From Anoplolepis gracilipes (taxonomy: Eukaryota; Arthropoda; Insecta; Hymenoptera; Formicidae): 64,000 bases of DNA. The notes under the pieces are model-generated. The model did not search any database. It saw only the letters and a list, made by a program, of their open reading frames with translations, and was not told the DNA's origin. Location: assembly GCF_047496725.1 (NCBI RefSeq), contig NC_132971.1:18284001-18348000 (forward strand), in the 5' to 3' direction. Shown one piece after another: positions 40,984 to 53,700 of this stretch (positions are counted from its first letter, which is position 1; each line of letters begins with the position of its first letter). A program made the position numbers and the translations under genes.

Positions 40984-43497
40984 ATGGGACGCGCACTCTG
41001 TCCTTCCTTTATGACCAACGCAAACGACCAGCCAACGAACGAAAATATGCCTGCCAGCCGCGCGGTCGCGCTATGCGTCAACCCTCGCAGTGTGCAAACG
41101 TTTAATTATTTACCGATAATGACGGCAAATTGAGGGCGTCGATTCGCTCGCCAAATGGCCCCCGATATAAATCTCGCTTTGATTACGTACGCTTTCTTCA
41201 TTAGCGCATGTCGAGCTAAATAAAATATATATCACTTTATAAATGGTGTTTGAGAAGAAATTTAGAATAATCGTTAACGTTGTGTTGTTTTATTAAAGGA
41301 TTAACATTATTTTTTGCTTGTAATATTTTTGAGACACTAGAAAACAAATTGCGATTGTTAAAGCGTGCACGTTTCATACAGATAAATAAAAACATATGCA
41401 TAGTGATGAGATTGAATTACAGTAAAGTTATACTCTTGATCTATGTTGCATTAATCATGTTTATCCTGAATAATTTTAATATAATTTAGTCTCCATCACT
41501 ATAGATATATTTTTATTTATAATTAAAGACTATATATATAAATCGCAATTACTTGAGATTGTCTTTATTATGTAACTAGTTTGTTTGATTTAAACTGACA
41601 TAATGTTTGACGAAAATAGCAAGAAAATATATATCGTAGAGTATTTATTTTACAAGATTAATAATGTTAGTGTACTTTACTGTATTTTACTTTGACAACC
41701 AATGTCACTACATACACTTACTCGTGTCAAGATATGTATTACTATATGTTACTATATGCTGATTTATCTCTACATTCCAATCATTGACACGCGTCAATAT
41801 TGCACAATTGATTTATTCAGAACATCAAGTATCCGTGACGACATGTAAAATAAAGACCTGAATTAATATTCTAGACTTCCGTTACTAACTTTATCATGAA
41901 TGTCCGAATATTTATTAAGGGTCCAGAAATGTTGCCGATCTATACGCATTCATTATGTATTATGCACCATCCTGAACACGATTTATTGCGATGGACTGGA
42001 AAATCGAGCTATAAACAAGACATACTAAAAACGAAAAACGGGTGATCCACTACGTAGTTGAACTTTCTCAGTACCAAATTTTATCTCTTTCTTTCTCTTT
42101 TTTACTTATTAATTGAGTAAAAAATCTTCAAATGAAAAAATACAAATTTATAATATTTTTATATTCTATATTGTTATTTATGTATGACCAAGGTAACAAG
42201 AAAATTTATTACTTATTTTAATTTATCGCATGTTTGAGATGATGCATAATGCATAATGAATGCGTAAATCGGTAACAGACTTTTTAGACTCTTATTGTTA
42301 ATAAATTTTCGGATATTCATGATAAAATCAGCAACAGAAATTTAGAATATTAATTTTATTTGAAAATCTATGTTAATAAATAGAAAGACAGCAATAGAAA
42401 GAAAGAAAGAGAGAAATAAATTTATATTTTTGTAAGTAAGCAGTCATGTTTTTTCACATATTACATGTACACTATATTCATTTTATTTAGTTAAAAACTT
42501 ACAAATAAAATATTAAATTTTTTAAAATTATAATTTAAAACATGTGCATAAATCTACAAATGTATTAATAGTATTAAAGACACATGTTTACGTATCTTAC
42601 AAACGGCATAAAAATCTGTCGACAGTTGGGAATGCTAACGTTTGTTACACACGGGACTCAGAATGACAGAATTTCCATCTGCGTCGAACGGAAGTAAAAG
42701 TTTTACCGCGTTTCCACCGTGAAAAAGCGTTATCGAGGGAAATGGTGGCCTGTGTTCGGCTGATTACTGCTGGCAGCTTAAAAGCGATGATACATACAAA
42801 CGTAAATCAAACGATGGAGTATTTTCAATGTATGGTTCCTCCTCTCGTTTCCCTCTCCTCCCTCCCCCAGTTTGGCCGTGTTAAGTCGCGTCGAATAACG
42901 GGGGTAGGAAAATCTCCCGCAATATTTACTTCCATTTTGTCGCGACGCAGTAAACCGGTTAAAAGTTTTGAATCGCGGCAAATTTACGCGTAAATCGGGT
43001 GCACGTTCCACATAAACAAATGTTGAATTTGCACTTTAGCATTTAGACAATAATTCTGTATTTTTACTCAATGAGTAAAACGAGAAATTTGTCCGCTGAT
43101 ATGTTATTCGTACAATTGTTGCAAATTTCAATTTTATTGTGTTTTTATTTAAATACAAATTTAAAAAATATAGTAAAAATGTGGTAAAAATAAATATACA
43201 TAGTTCCAACAATATATTTAGTTGTATCTTTCACTCACAATTTTTTAAATAGGATTAAACCTTTGCATTATTATATATATCGACAACATACTCTTTCATT
43301 TTTATAAAATTTAATAATAAAATAAAAACTTGTTACTTAAACGACTATTAATTCTTACATATAGACATTATAGACATATGCACAAATTTATTAATATCTA
43401 AAATAAAATGTTTTAAAAATCAACTTGTTAATTTGAATCACATATCCATTACATATACCTTTCTGTAATAAAAATTTACGCTGGTTTTTTTCTAGCA
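39295..43497. other. Non-coding DNA with CpG-rich islands at about 40320-41180 and 42620-43000
   Basis: The island at 40320-41180 has a very high CpG count, overlapping short frames on both strands, a T run (about 40757-40778) and a GA microsatellite. It resembles a promoter or enhancer island. No conserved protein was recognised. The remainder is AT-rich. Confidence 0.45.
40936..40980. repeat. (GA)n microsatellite
   Basis: About 20 GA units with one A interruption. Confidence 0.95.
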
Positions 43498-43837
43498 TTA
43501 CTTTACCACGCAAAAATAACGCCCGTCACAACTCGGGTCGATATAGTCAGTGAAATAAAAATACGAGCAATTTTCAAAATTACCAATAACACTTTCATGC
43601 AAAAAGTTCATGTACTGTTGACATACTTTGCGACTGACGTACCTGCCCGTATCAATTGGATCCTTGATAGTATGATTAATTTCACTACTCTTGTATGTAT
43701 ATATAGCATTATGAATTTTGCAGAATAGACATTCCATTAGTGATATTTCATTGTCCAGCACATTTCGTTGATTACGTAAGGCTTTGTTTAGAACATGTAA
43801 TAAAAGCAAGCAATTCATATGTAACGTACTAACAAAA
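43498..43837 (-). CDS. Possible terminal coding exon, unknown cysteine-containing protein
   Basis: This minus-strand frame has an ATG at 43818 and a TAA stop at 43498-43500 (106 codons). It stays open upstream to an acceptor-like TTTTCAAAATTCAG (junction 43838/43837). The protein-like translation starts with a short hydrophobic stretch (MNCLLLLHVL) and contains cysteines in MECLFCKIHNA, SRKVCQQYMNF, ENCSYFYF and DPSCDGRYFCVVK. It lies in AT-rich DNA, where a frame this long is less expected than in the CpG islands. The six or seven Cys residues would suit a secreted or zinc-binding fragment. No family is recognised. A gene fragment or pseudogene is also possible. Confidence 0.33.
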
Positions 43838-44839
43838 CTGAATTTTGAAAATTACAAAATGAAAATTACTTCTAATTTTGACAAAATCAAATTTATATTG
43901 ATTAAGTATTAATTTTATTTAATTTAAAAAATATTACAATGCTCTAAGGGTTTAATTCAATTATGTAATAATATATAATTATCCAGTAGTTATAATTATA
44001 ATATGCGCCTTCCTTAAATTATCATATTAATTTTATATATTGCATGCATAAAACATGAAATACTAAATTATGAAACAACAATGTTTGCTTGATAATAATA
44101 GAATGAAATATGTATTACAGTCAATTATATACAATGTATATAACGAAAAAGAAAATTAAAAAAATATATATTTTTATATATCTACTAACATTTGTGTCTT
44201 CATGATCTGCGATAGGATCTGCACGTATCGCGCATGGCTTTTTAAGTACACTTCGAAACTTTTATGGTATTCCTAGTACGTTTTCTTCACGTTACGCGTT
44301 CCTTTATAATTCGTATTCCTTTTACCTTTAGTCGAACTAGTCGTTTTGCGAGAGTTCTACTTACATTCCAGGAGAATCGTATTCCTGAATCAAGATAGTT
44401 TCAGATCTTATTGTTTGTGAATATTTCACAACAACATGAATAAAACGTGAAAAAATTACAAAAAAGTAAAAATTGACAAACATAAAAAATATATTTTTTT
44501 GAATAATAAGATGAATATTTACTCTCACTGAAATGATTATTATTATATTAAAAATTATTGTTACACATCATAATTTTGATCTAACTTTTTGCTTAGGTAA
44601 TTATAAATTAATATTTTCTCTGGGAAAGAGAAATCTAGAAACCTGACAGTCAAAGATCATATTCGTGATATTGGATTGACAAGTACGTGGAGACGCGAGT
44701 AAATCTTTAAGCCCATCACAATATCTCTAAGAGTACCGTAGATTTCATACCTTGATTCTGCACTCCTTGCACGCCTTGCCACAGTTTCTGTCCGTGACAC
44801 ACAGTCTCGTACGTCCTGAGGATAAGAAGAAAGGGTGAG
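43838..44839. other. AT-rich non-coding DNA
   Basis: Nothing recognisable apart from a mixed patch at 44200-44400. Confidence 0.55.
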
Positions 44840-44894
<55 letters not shown>

Positions 44895-44895
44895 G
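44840..44895. repeat. (GA)n microsatellite
   Basis: About 28 GA units with one T interruption. Confidence 0.97.
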
Positions 44896-46349
44896 GTGGG
44901 AAATGATGAGGAAGAAGAGGAAGAGAGAAAGGGAGAGGTTTCCTTTACACACACGCATATACATATATAATTGTATGAGTGTGTGTACACCCTCTGGACG
45001 AATGTTTGTGTGTCGACGTACTTCCTCATGGAATGAGAGGGAGAGTATATGTGCGTCGGTGTTGGATCTTTACGTGTGTGCGTGTGCATTCGCAGACCCT
45101 CTGCGCGCTTCCATCGTCACAGGGGGTGGATCGGAAACGCGCATGCTCCCACGGCCGAGAATCTCCCCAGTCAGGGTAAATCTGCCACCGAAACAAGACG
45201 TGCGTGCGTGTCGTTATGCTATATACAATGTCGCGTACGCGAACGATCGCCGTGACGATTTCTTAAAATAGCGCCGCGTGTAACAGCTCGCGAGGCCATA
45301 CCATCGACATGGAAAGCGGCGGTTGGAGTTCCAAGTTGTTTATCGAAACGTAAAGTCGGAGACGACGGAAAGAGGCGGAATTGCGAGAGGCTGGGAAATA
45401 AAAAGGAGTCTAAGAGGCTGCAAAATCCGAGAAACGTTTTTCAATTCATGAATTATTAAAAAGTGATTTGATATAAAAAAAGGATTGATAAATGGATGCG
45501 GTTATGCGATGAACGAAGAACCTCCCTGCGACTAAATCGCTCATTCGAACAATTTCGACGGAGCGAGGGCGAGGAAGAGATTGCGTTTAGGATTAATTCT
45601 GGAGCTGACTGGTGGCGCGCGATAGATCGATTGTTCCAAAGGAGATCCGACGCGCCAGCGTCGATCGCCCAGGATTTCATCGCTTCGATCGAAAAGTATC
45701 TCGAAACAGTTCTGATTATGTATCTTACGAATCCACGGCAATTTTTGATTCTCAGGATTCTCCGCGCGGCGATGAGGACCTCGCGCGTTCGCGCGACGGA
45801 AACTGGAACCGTCCTGTGAAAGGACTGCTCGACGATCGCGAAGGGGAAATTTTCCAAATCTTCGTAAGTGTAGTCGTGAAACGAGTGAGTTCCTCAGCGA
45901 CTGCAACGACAGTTTACGGGTTTCTCTCGGAATCCGAGAAGATTCAAACTCTATCGAGTCGCGTAAAGAAACGCGACGAAGAGCGAAGACTTTAGCCGAC
46001 GATATAGATAAAAAGTTTCATAGGATACCTGGCACGCCGCCCGTCGGAAATTTTGTAATAATCATTTCCGCGCGTGTTATCGTCTACGTAACCATCATAT
46101 AGGAGATATCACTTTGTGGATGACCAACGTATGAATGCGCGACGGACCGGATTTGATAAAACTGTCAACCGTCATGATAATTCATTTGCCTTTTTAATTG
46201 ATATTTCGAAATTAATCTCGAATAAATCCTATCAGCCTTCATTTCGTTTTCCTTCGGAAACGTTCGGACGCGACTGTGAACTGTGTGTGTTAATTAGCGT
46301 GCAAGGGTCGGAAAGAGACGAGTGATAAGACGACGCCTGGTGTGTCATG
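44896..46349 (+). promoter_or_regulatory. CpG-rich island upstream of the 46440 gene start
   Basis: Composition is clearly GC-richer than the surroundings, CpG is frequent, and four or more overlapping frames are open on both strands at 45456-45995. It ends about 100 bases before the signal-peptide exon. It most likely contains the promoter and possibly untranslated exons: a GTAAGTG donor-like site occurs near 45865. No defined promoter element is certain, and an overlapping antisense gene cannot be excluded. Confidence 0.4.
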
Positions 46350-46355
46350 TCAGTG
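46350..46355 (+). promoter_or_regulatory. Inr-like TCAGTG, candidate transcription start
   Basis: TCAGTG matches the arthropod initiator consensus and lies 90 bases before the start codon. No clear downstream promoter element or TATA box was found at the expected distance, and the hexamer is common by chance. Confidence 0.25.
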
Positions 46356-46360
46356 AGTGG

Positions 46361-46405
46361 ATGGTGATAGTAGCAATCACGGGTGGAGAATGTGAATCAT
46401 TTTAG
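46361..46405 (+). other. Upstream ORF, 14 codons, plus an ATG-TGA start-stop
   Basis: In the presumed leader of the 46440 gene, ATG at 46361 opens a 14-codon frame ending in TAG at 46403-46405. A second ATG at 46390 is immediately followed by TGA. Both are out of frame with the main start and could dampen its translation. Confidence 0.35.
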
Positions 46406-46439
46406 TATCCAAGTGCAAGCCGAAGAAATAGTTACGGAA

Positions 46440-46500
46440 ATGGCTCTGAGATGGCAAGCGAGCCTCTCGATTGCTGCCATACTCTTCATGTGCACAGAAG
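46440..46500 (+). CDS. First coding exon with signal peptide, secreted or membrane protein
   Basis: ATG in the context GGAAATGG begins 20 codons plus one base: a short positive start (MALRWQ), then a hydrophobic core (ASLSIAAILFMC) ending in TE, the form of a secretory signal peptide. The exon stops at a good donor, AAG|GTAACT (46500/46501), in phase 1. An in-frame TAG lies 69 bases upstream at 46371-46373, so this ATG is the first in its frame. The CpG-rich island just upstream suits a promoter. A signal-peptide exon followed by a very long intron is common in insect receptors, ion channels and immunoglobulin-family adhesion genes, but the few residues do not identify the family. The rest of the gene lies downstream, mostly beyond the window. 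Confidence 0.55.
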
Positions 46501-46870
46501 GTAACTTTTAATTACTCTGCTATTTTATAATCATCTTGCATGATCTCGCCTACTTGCTTGCGATGAGAAAAGAAGATGATCCGTGCCGTGCATTCGCGAC
46601 ATTAGGTGACCATAGGGAAATCGTGAAGAAGTACTTCGGATTATAAAGGAGAAACGAGACTATATCTTGGAATAGTTATTAATGCATCCATGTTTGCGCA
46701 CAATTTCAAGATCTTAAGTGTTTATTAATAATTAAAAACGTTATCGTATGCTCGACTAATATTGTTTCCTTTTTCCTAACAGCTGTAATAGATCTTTGAA
46801 AATTCTAAACATGCTAAAGCAGCAGCTTTAAAATAAGAGTTTGTATATGATTAAAATTATAATTAGATAC

Positions 46871-47128
46871 ATTATCTCTTCTATTGCATACTCAAATATA
46901 AATAAACGGAAAAAATTTACTACTGACCTTCTTGATATCAAAACGATAATTTATCGTTGCAAAATATTGTTTATAATTATATCGTCTCTTATTGACGATT
47001 AATTATCTCTTTTATTGCATACTCACATATAAATAAACGGAAAAAATTTACTACTGACCTTCTTGTGATATCAAAACGATAAATTTATCGTTGTAAAATA
47101 TTGTTTATTATTAGATTGTCTCTTATTT
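46871..47128. repeat. Tandem duplication, unit about 131 bp, two copies
   Basis: ATTATCTCTTCTATTGCATA at 46871 recurs with few changes at 47002. The copies share AAATAAACGGAAAAAATTTA, CTACTGACCTTCTTG and a TATCAAAACGATAA block, then GCAAAATATTGTTTAT or its near match. Confidence 0.9.
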
Positions 47129-50100
47129 ACGAATTATTATTGTTATCTATTATATAATTATTTGCAATATTAATATTAACAAAAAAATATAATTAATACA
47201 AAAATATAATAATGATGATAAGATAAAAATAAAAAAATAGGGTTTCTTAGTATAAAAAAAAGATACGTATATCTACATATATCTACATATATGAAGCAGC
47301 GAAGCGGTATTTCACGACGCAGATAAAATCCCATTTACTATCGTCCACGAAAATTAAGATTCAGTTTAATTACGTTAATTGCAACGCGACATTTGCTGTT
47401 CGAAAAGGAAGAGAGATTTACGACTGCTGTTCTAGTCAAAAAGCAAGAGAGAGCGAGAGAAAGAGGAGTAGGGGAAAGAAATGTAGAGATTTATAGCTCA
47501 TGTTTGCGCTTCGTAAACGCAGAGGAAGTCGATTGTTTGCTGTTTGCCTGTGATACCCCTACAATTCCTTTACTATGTACGGTCAATGTAAATTGAAAAT
47601 AGAAGATGATTTATAATTTAAATTTTTTTTATGATAGATGAACATCTAGAAATGAGAATTACGACATAAAAGAGAAAGACATGTAATACGACATATAATA
47701 TCGCATAAAGTATATCCTTTTTCGTGGGAACATTTATTTATACATACATATTAAAATAAAACTTATAAATAATGATAAATTTGATATATACGTAAAAACA
47801 AGAATTTTTCGTTTGTGCGAAAGCTACAATTTCTTCTGAAATAATAAAAAAAATCTTCTCTTTTATAAAATAATTAAATTAATAATATAAGTATATTTAA
47901 TTGAATTGAAGGAGAAATTTTCTGTGCATGAAGTTTTTAATATACTCTATATAAGAAGAGAAATTTCACATAAGTTAGTTAAATTGCTTCGTATATCTTT
48001 TCATTGTCATTAAATAAAGATAAAAGTACTTCCGATTAATGAAAACAAATATAATAACGAAAATACTAAATATTCAATAGCAGGAAGAAGTTATTAAAAT
48101 TAATAACCATCTAACAAGTTCATCAAAATACAAAATTCTCATAAAATAAAGAGATAAAGAATGAAGAGAATATAATAGTTGCAACTTATTAGAAATGTTT
48201 AAAGAAATTAATATTATTAATGTATGCGTATTTATATAATTACTTAATTAGGATATGTAATATATATATTGTAAAATAGATTGTAGGCTGAAATTGAGGT
48301 TAAACAATTCAAATAGGACTTTAAATGAAATAATGTAAAAGATTAAATTTACAACGTTGACAGAGAATATTCAATTATTTACTTATTAAGTTAATATGAA
48401 TAACATATAACAACTAATTCAAACATTTCATATTACAAGATTTACAATATAATTTAATATGTGTGACAAATGTGGATATTATTATTATGCATTTATTTGC
48501 GCCAAAATAAATAAAAATGAATAACATATTACTTTGATAACACACATACACACACACACTTTGACACATATCAAATAAATAATAAAAATCCTCAATTATT
48601 TTAAATTCTATATTTTTACAACGTTATTTAATTGCTACTGATATTTAATATGTTACATAATGCTAGAAAGCCGATTATGGTGCTTGTTATATAAAGCGAC
48701 GGAAGAAATATAAGTATGTACATAGTTCTTATCGTTTCGTCAATTAATTAGAATGATTAATGAATCGTCTTATAAAAAACGAAAGAGACGGTTAAATTAT
48801 GACACAAATGAAGATAATGAGATAACACCTCATATTATGTAAAGGACACACATAAATTATTATCAACATCAACTATAAAAAATATATATGTATAAACACG
48901 AGAAAATTCACTGAACAAATTTAACGTACATTTATGGCATTTATTTTCTTTATGTTATTTAGAATAGTAGAATAGATGTGCTCACTAAAGACCATGTTGT
49001 TTAAAAAAATATAATGAGTCACATTTTATACTTTGATTTTATTATTTTTAATTTTATAAAGTATATTCTATAATATTTAAAAATTTTTTCAAATGTATGT
49101 ACCTTATTATTTCTGTATTTTCTTTGTAATATTTTTCTAATTTGGGCGTTTTGCATGTAATTATATAATTATTACATGATTACATATCACATTATTTATT
49201 AATCAAGAAAAAAATATAAATAATGTTATTTTTTGTATTATATAATACAAAATATGTTGTGTATTAAACAAATAAAAAACTATAAATATGTTATAAAATT
49301 TGTTTACATAATTCTGCTTGTGTGAGTAATTGTTATGTGTCTTTTAACCAAATACTAATTTTAATTAAAAATATGACTCTCCTCTCTCTTAATAATGACA
49401 AAGAGTATGGAAGATTTATTTTCTTTTTGATGTGTTATATAATTAAATATAATGAACAAACACATAAATCGCTTTTTTTCAAATACATTTTTTTATTATT
49501 AATAAATATATAATGAAAATCTTCCATTAAGTAATTAAAAATAATATTAATATTATAAACAATATTGAAATAATTGAAGCGTAAGACAACCTAATTAATT
49601 AAAAAATAATTATGAAAAGTTATGAAAAAATGAACCTTTGTTATTTATAATCTAGTTTCATTGATTTTATTAAAATAAATCTCTTCATACAAAGAGAATA
49701 TAATTATCTTTCTTATTACTAATTCTGTCAAAAAAAAACAAAAAAAAGAACAGTGACGTCAATAATTTTAAATCACGCAAAACTTCTCTCCAAAAGCTAA
49801 AATAATGCTACAATTGTTTATTTTCGGTTTTGTGTTCGTAACTGTTAAAACTAATTTTAAAACTCATAAAGAACACGTTTACAAAAGAGGCAAATCTCTG
49901 GTGTTTATATATAAATTTATAAAAATAAAATGTTAACTTTACATAGTGAAATATATTTTCTATATTCTTTTGTGTATGTGTATGTACATATTATTATTTA
50001 TGATTTTTAGTTAAAAAATTGGATAACTGAGAAATCATTGTTTGTGCCTTTCTAGAACTTTAATGATAAATAATTTGTTTATTTTTCATCATGTCACTTA

Positions 50101-50610
50101 TTAATGGGATAACCGTATTTGTACTAAAAAAAATTAATTGTAGACGTTAATGAACTAGTTAACATGCCACACGACATTTATCGTGCGCGAGAAATATCGG
50201 GATCACACACGTACCACACACCCTTCGACACTGTCGTGGCGCAGGGCGGTCGTAGGAAATAATGGAATGGTACTTGGCGGCGTGAAAGGAGTTACTCAAT
50301 TGAATCCACGGTATCGGGCGATAAAACGGTACAGCTAATGGAATTACACCGGCGCGCTTGCATGCGTGCGACGCAAATTTATCGCATGCATAATTCATAA
50401 CTCGGCCCAAGTCGGCCGATGCTGTCAGCGATGGTGTTCGCGCGTCCCACAGGTAAAGAGTTGCTCCTTTCAAATATACATCGATGTATACATATATCGA
50501 TCTCTCATACATGAGGAATGTCGCGGGACATATATTGATCATTGAAATACATATATTACACGGACGCACGGTGTAAAAAGTCGTCGAGAGGCCTCTGAGG
50601 GCAGGTTGGA

Positions 50611-50663
50611 ATGTCGTCATCGTTGTCATTGTCGTCGTTGTCATCGTTGTCGTCGTCGTCGTG
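50611..50663. repeat. (GTC/ATC/GTT)n trinucleotide repeat
   Basis: GTCGTCATCGTTGTC-type triplets run for about 50 bases. On the minus strand they read as a Thr/Met-rich run, so the frame there is a repeat artefact. Confidence 0.85.
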
Positions 50664-50717
50664 CCGTTATATTTCATAGCCTCGCTTCACACCTCGTTTG
50701 CGCCATTGTCGTTCTAG

Positions 50718-50788
50718 ACGAACAACTTTCGCAATTTCATTCGGCGCCACGGACTGCGACAAGGACTTGGCGCGCGAACTTGGTCCAG
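50718..50788 (+). CDS. Candidate second coding exon of the 46440 gene
   Basis: A pyrimidine-rich stretch ends in GTCGTTCTAG (50708-50717), and 71 bases later CAG|GTAAAT (50788/50789) is a strong donor. Joined to the phase-1 exon at 46440-46500, the 71 bases give an uninterrupted frame: a codon GAC across the junction, then EQLSQFHSAPRTATRTW and RANLVQ, ending in phase 0. The patch is GC-rich, so open frames are cheap here. The support comes from the phase match and the donor, not from recognised homology. If real, these residues would be the start of the mature protein just after the signal peptide. Confidence 0.28.
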
Positions 50789-53700
50789 GTAAATTAAACG
50801 CTTGTCTCCGCTCACGATGCCTAGCTCGGCGATCTTCAGTCGCGCTAGAGGGCCTCGGAAATTCAAGCAATTACCATCGCTTCGGGTGCAAAATGATAAA
50901 AGGCGAGCACCACCAAGGGAAAAGTAGCGAGGTCAAAATGGGCCGAAGTGGACAAGCAAAAGTGCCGGAATGTTAAAAGTTTAGCAAGGCAGATATTAAA
51001 ATCGCTATAATTTCGATGGGTTCGATTTCTGATGTTGCACAAAGATTGACAAAACTATATTTTATACCACTATTACGTTTTCATCCTATCACGAAAATAG
51101 AACCTATTTTTGATTTGCAGCGTCTGAACTTAACAATAGCACAGGTTTGAAGATTAATCAAATTAATATCTAATTTGGGACAAATTGGAAAATATCTGTG
51201 ACGTATTTTCTTGGTTTCCGAATATATTTGTTTGTTGTACATTCGTCGATATTAATGTCAGCAACAATAACGCTCGTTCCATGTCTTTTTAATTCTTTAT
51301 TCAAGTATATAATCAAAATTGGGATTTTTATAGAAAATATTATAGCATTAATAGTTCACGAAATATAAATAAAGGAAAATGTTAAGAAATTTTTATGAAT
51401 TTTTATGAATTTTTATAAATTGTAAGAAGGATATATATAGATAAAATTGTATTTTTATCAGTTTTATATATTCATAATGTAAATATAATTAGATTATTTT
51501 TTACCAAATTTTGTAGCTTGAAGCTTAATTATAAAAATATCTAAGGTTTAAAAAATCAAATGTTATAAGTTGTGGTCAGATTTTTGCGGGAACTTTATAG
51601 ATCAAATATAAGATTTCTAGAAATATACACACTGTGCATAATTTACGTGTCACAAAGATTTTTGTTTTTATACAATTTATAAGTTCTTTTATATTTATAT
51701 ATAAAGTCTCTGTCCGCATGTTCGTAATCTTTGAAACTTTCTCTTCACTGTTCTAAGCGGACTAAAACATGCTAATTGGGTAAGACGCTGCGAGATAGTC
51801 ATTCTTAGCGAAGGTGTTTCGTGTTGGATCTCACGATATTATGGGATCAAGCAAACTTAATCTTCTGGAAACGCACCCGTGGTTTAACAGATTTACGCTT
51901 GGCAAACATTTCAAGAGATTTCCAGATTCTCACGAAAGGACTGCTGAAGGGGCCAAAAAGGTTTTATGCAAGATTCCAAGAATGCCATAAAAAGTAGACA
52001 AAAGCTTTACACAAACAGTTTACACGTGTCTTAATTTAAGTTGATAGGATTTCTTAATTTAGAAATGTTTCATGAAGGGAAGTTAAGCAAATTTGCAAAA
52101 ATATAATAAGTATTCTTTAGCTATTTAAAAGATACATACGTCAAAGAGACTTTGAAAGACTTCATAATTAGTGTACGCAAATTATTAATTCTATGCAAAT
52201 TTTTAGCAAATGTTGAATCGTATACACTTTGCTGCCTATTTCTTTTAAGAAATATTTACATATTCCTGTTAAAGAGGCTATAGAGAAACCATAGCTTTTT
52301 ACACTCGGAAGTTTGTATAATGATACAGTTTCCTACTTTATTCTTTGCAAAACTCTTGCAAATCCTGAACTTTCGACCGTTGTTAGCCGAATGCATACCA
52401 AAAGTCTCCACAAAAATGTTTGCATTATCATTTTCACGGAGCTTTGCAAAGCTTACAAAAACTTCCGGACATTTCAGAGTCAGCAGATAGCTTAAATAAA
52501 CTTTTGAATATCTTGCAGTTTTCTTTCTATTTCTCTCTTTTGCTATTTCAATGCGCTACTATTCAAAATGCAACGTGCTTTATTATGAGCATTCTTAGAA
52601 TATCTGCTTACTCTGCTCTAACTATTCATACAAATTAAAAATAAAACAGGACACTTGTATTTTGCAGAAACGTGTACGATGCATTTTATCGAATTTGTAA
52701 ACATGTCAGGTTTTTTTCTCTTTCTTGAAGCAACATATTTATAAAACTAATATTAGAAATCATAATTTATCTCTAAAGATCGTATTGCATTAATAGCGAT
52801 TCGTCGATTGGATTATTACCAGATTAATGATGAACTTTCACAGTTATTAAAAGCATGAAATAACGTGTTGACGTAAGCGTCGCGCCAATGTTAAGATAAA
52901 ATTTACGGAATAAACATCGTTGTACATTTAACGTTAAATAATAATGCACGATAGCGATATTTCTTTCCCCATTGCATACATATGTCGTGCATGTTTCGCG
53001 AGAGAAAGAGCGAAAGAGAATGATTGATGTCGCACACCCAGTGCTAATATACGCTAATTAGTGCATAGCAATATTCTACAAAGTGTCCTACCCTAGTTAG
53101 CATCTCGATACGTCGCGGATACAACGACGGGAAAGTATAGCTTATAAAGCTCTATAGACGGTTTGCGTTTACTAACGTAAAAATGGTCGACCGTGTATGC
53201 CATCAGTCGTGAGAACGCGAGTCGTTGACCCACAGTACTTGAACCTGCAATAAAAGCGACGTGCGTGTGGCTTATCGATAGCTATACATATGCACGGGGA
53301 AAAATTTTATCGTGAACCCAGAGAATGTTGATGCGTTGGGATAGTTTTAGGGTTGTTTCATTGTCAGTGTGTCTCAGTGTAAAAAAAATGCACATCATAA
53401 TTCACTTTGCGCAATGTATGATGACATTTTAAGCCGAGTTACATTCACAATCAGAGGTGAAAAAGCCTAGCTTGAATTTCAAAGTTTCTACAAAGATTGC
53501 GAAATTAAAATTATACTTTTAAATATCTAGGAATTTATATGAAAATTTCTTGAAATGTGTTTTAATTATTCTATTTTCTATAACAACAATTATTATCCTA
53601 GTTTATTTAATAAATTAATTATCTGTACATATTACTATTTTTTTTTTTATTTTAATTTTAATATTTTAATATGTTATTGTATCTCACAATTAATCGTATT

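Larger units (their letters stand above)
46501..50717 (+). other. Presumed first intron, AT-rich
   Basis: Follows the donor at 46501. It is mostly very AT-rich, with a tandem duplication at 46871-47128 and a small mixed patch at 47290-47590. 50160-50700 is a CpG-rich patch whose 172-codon minus-strand frame is partly built on a GTC/ATC repeat. No other exon is supported. Confidence 0.4.

Noticed and set aside
45456..45995. Four overlapping frames of 107-133 codons
   Set aside because: They are open on both strands at once in a CpG-rich island and have no recognised content; this is treated as stop depletion in a promoter island.
50159..50677. 172-codon minus-strand frame with a Thr/Met-rich start
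   Set aside because: Its start is the GTC/ATC triplet repeat and the rest lies in stop-poor CpG-rich DNA.
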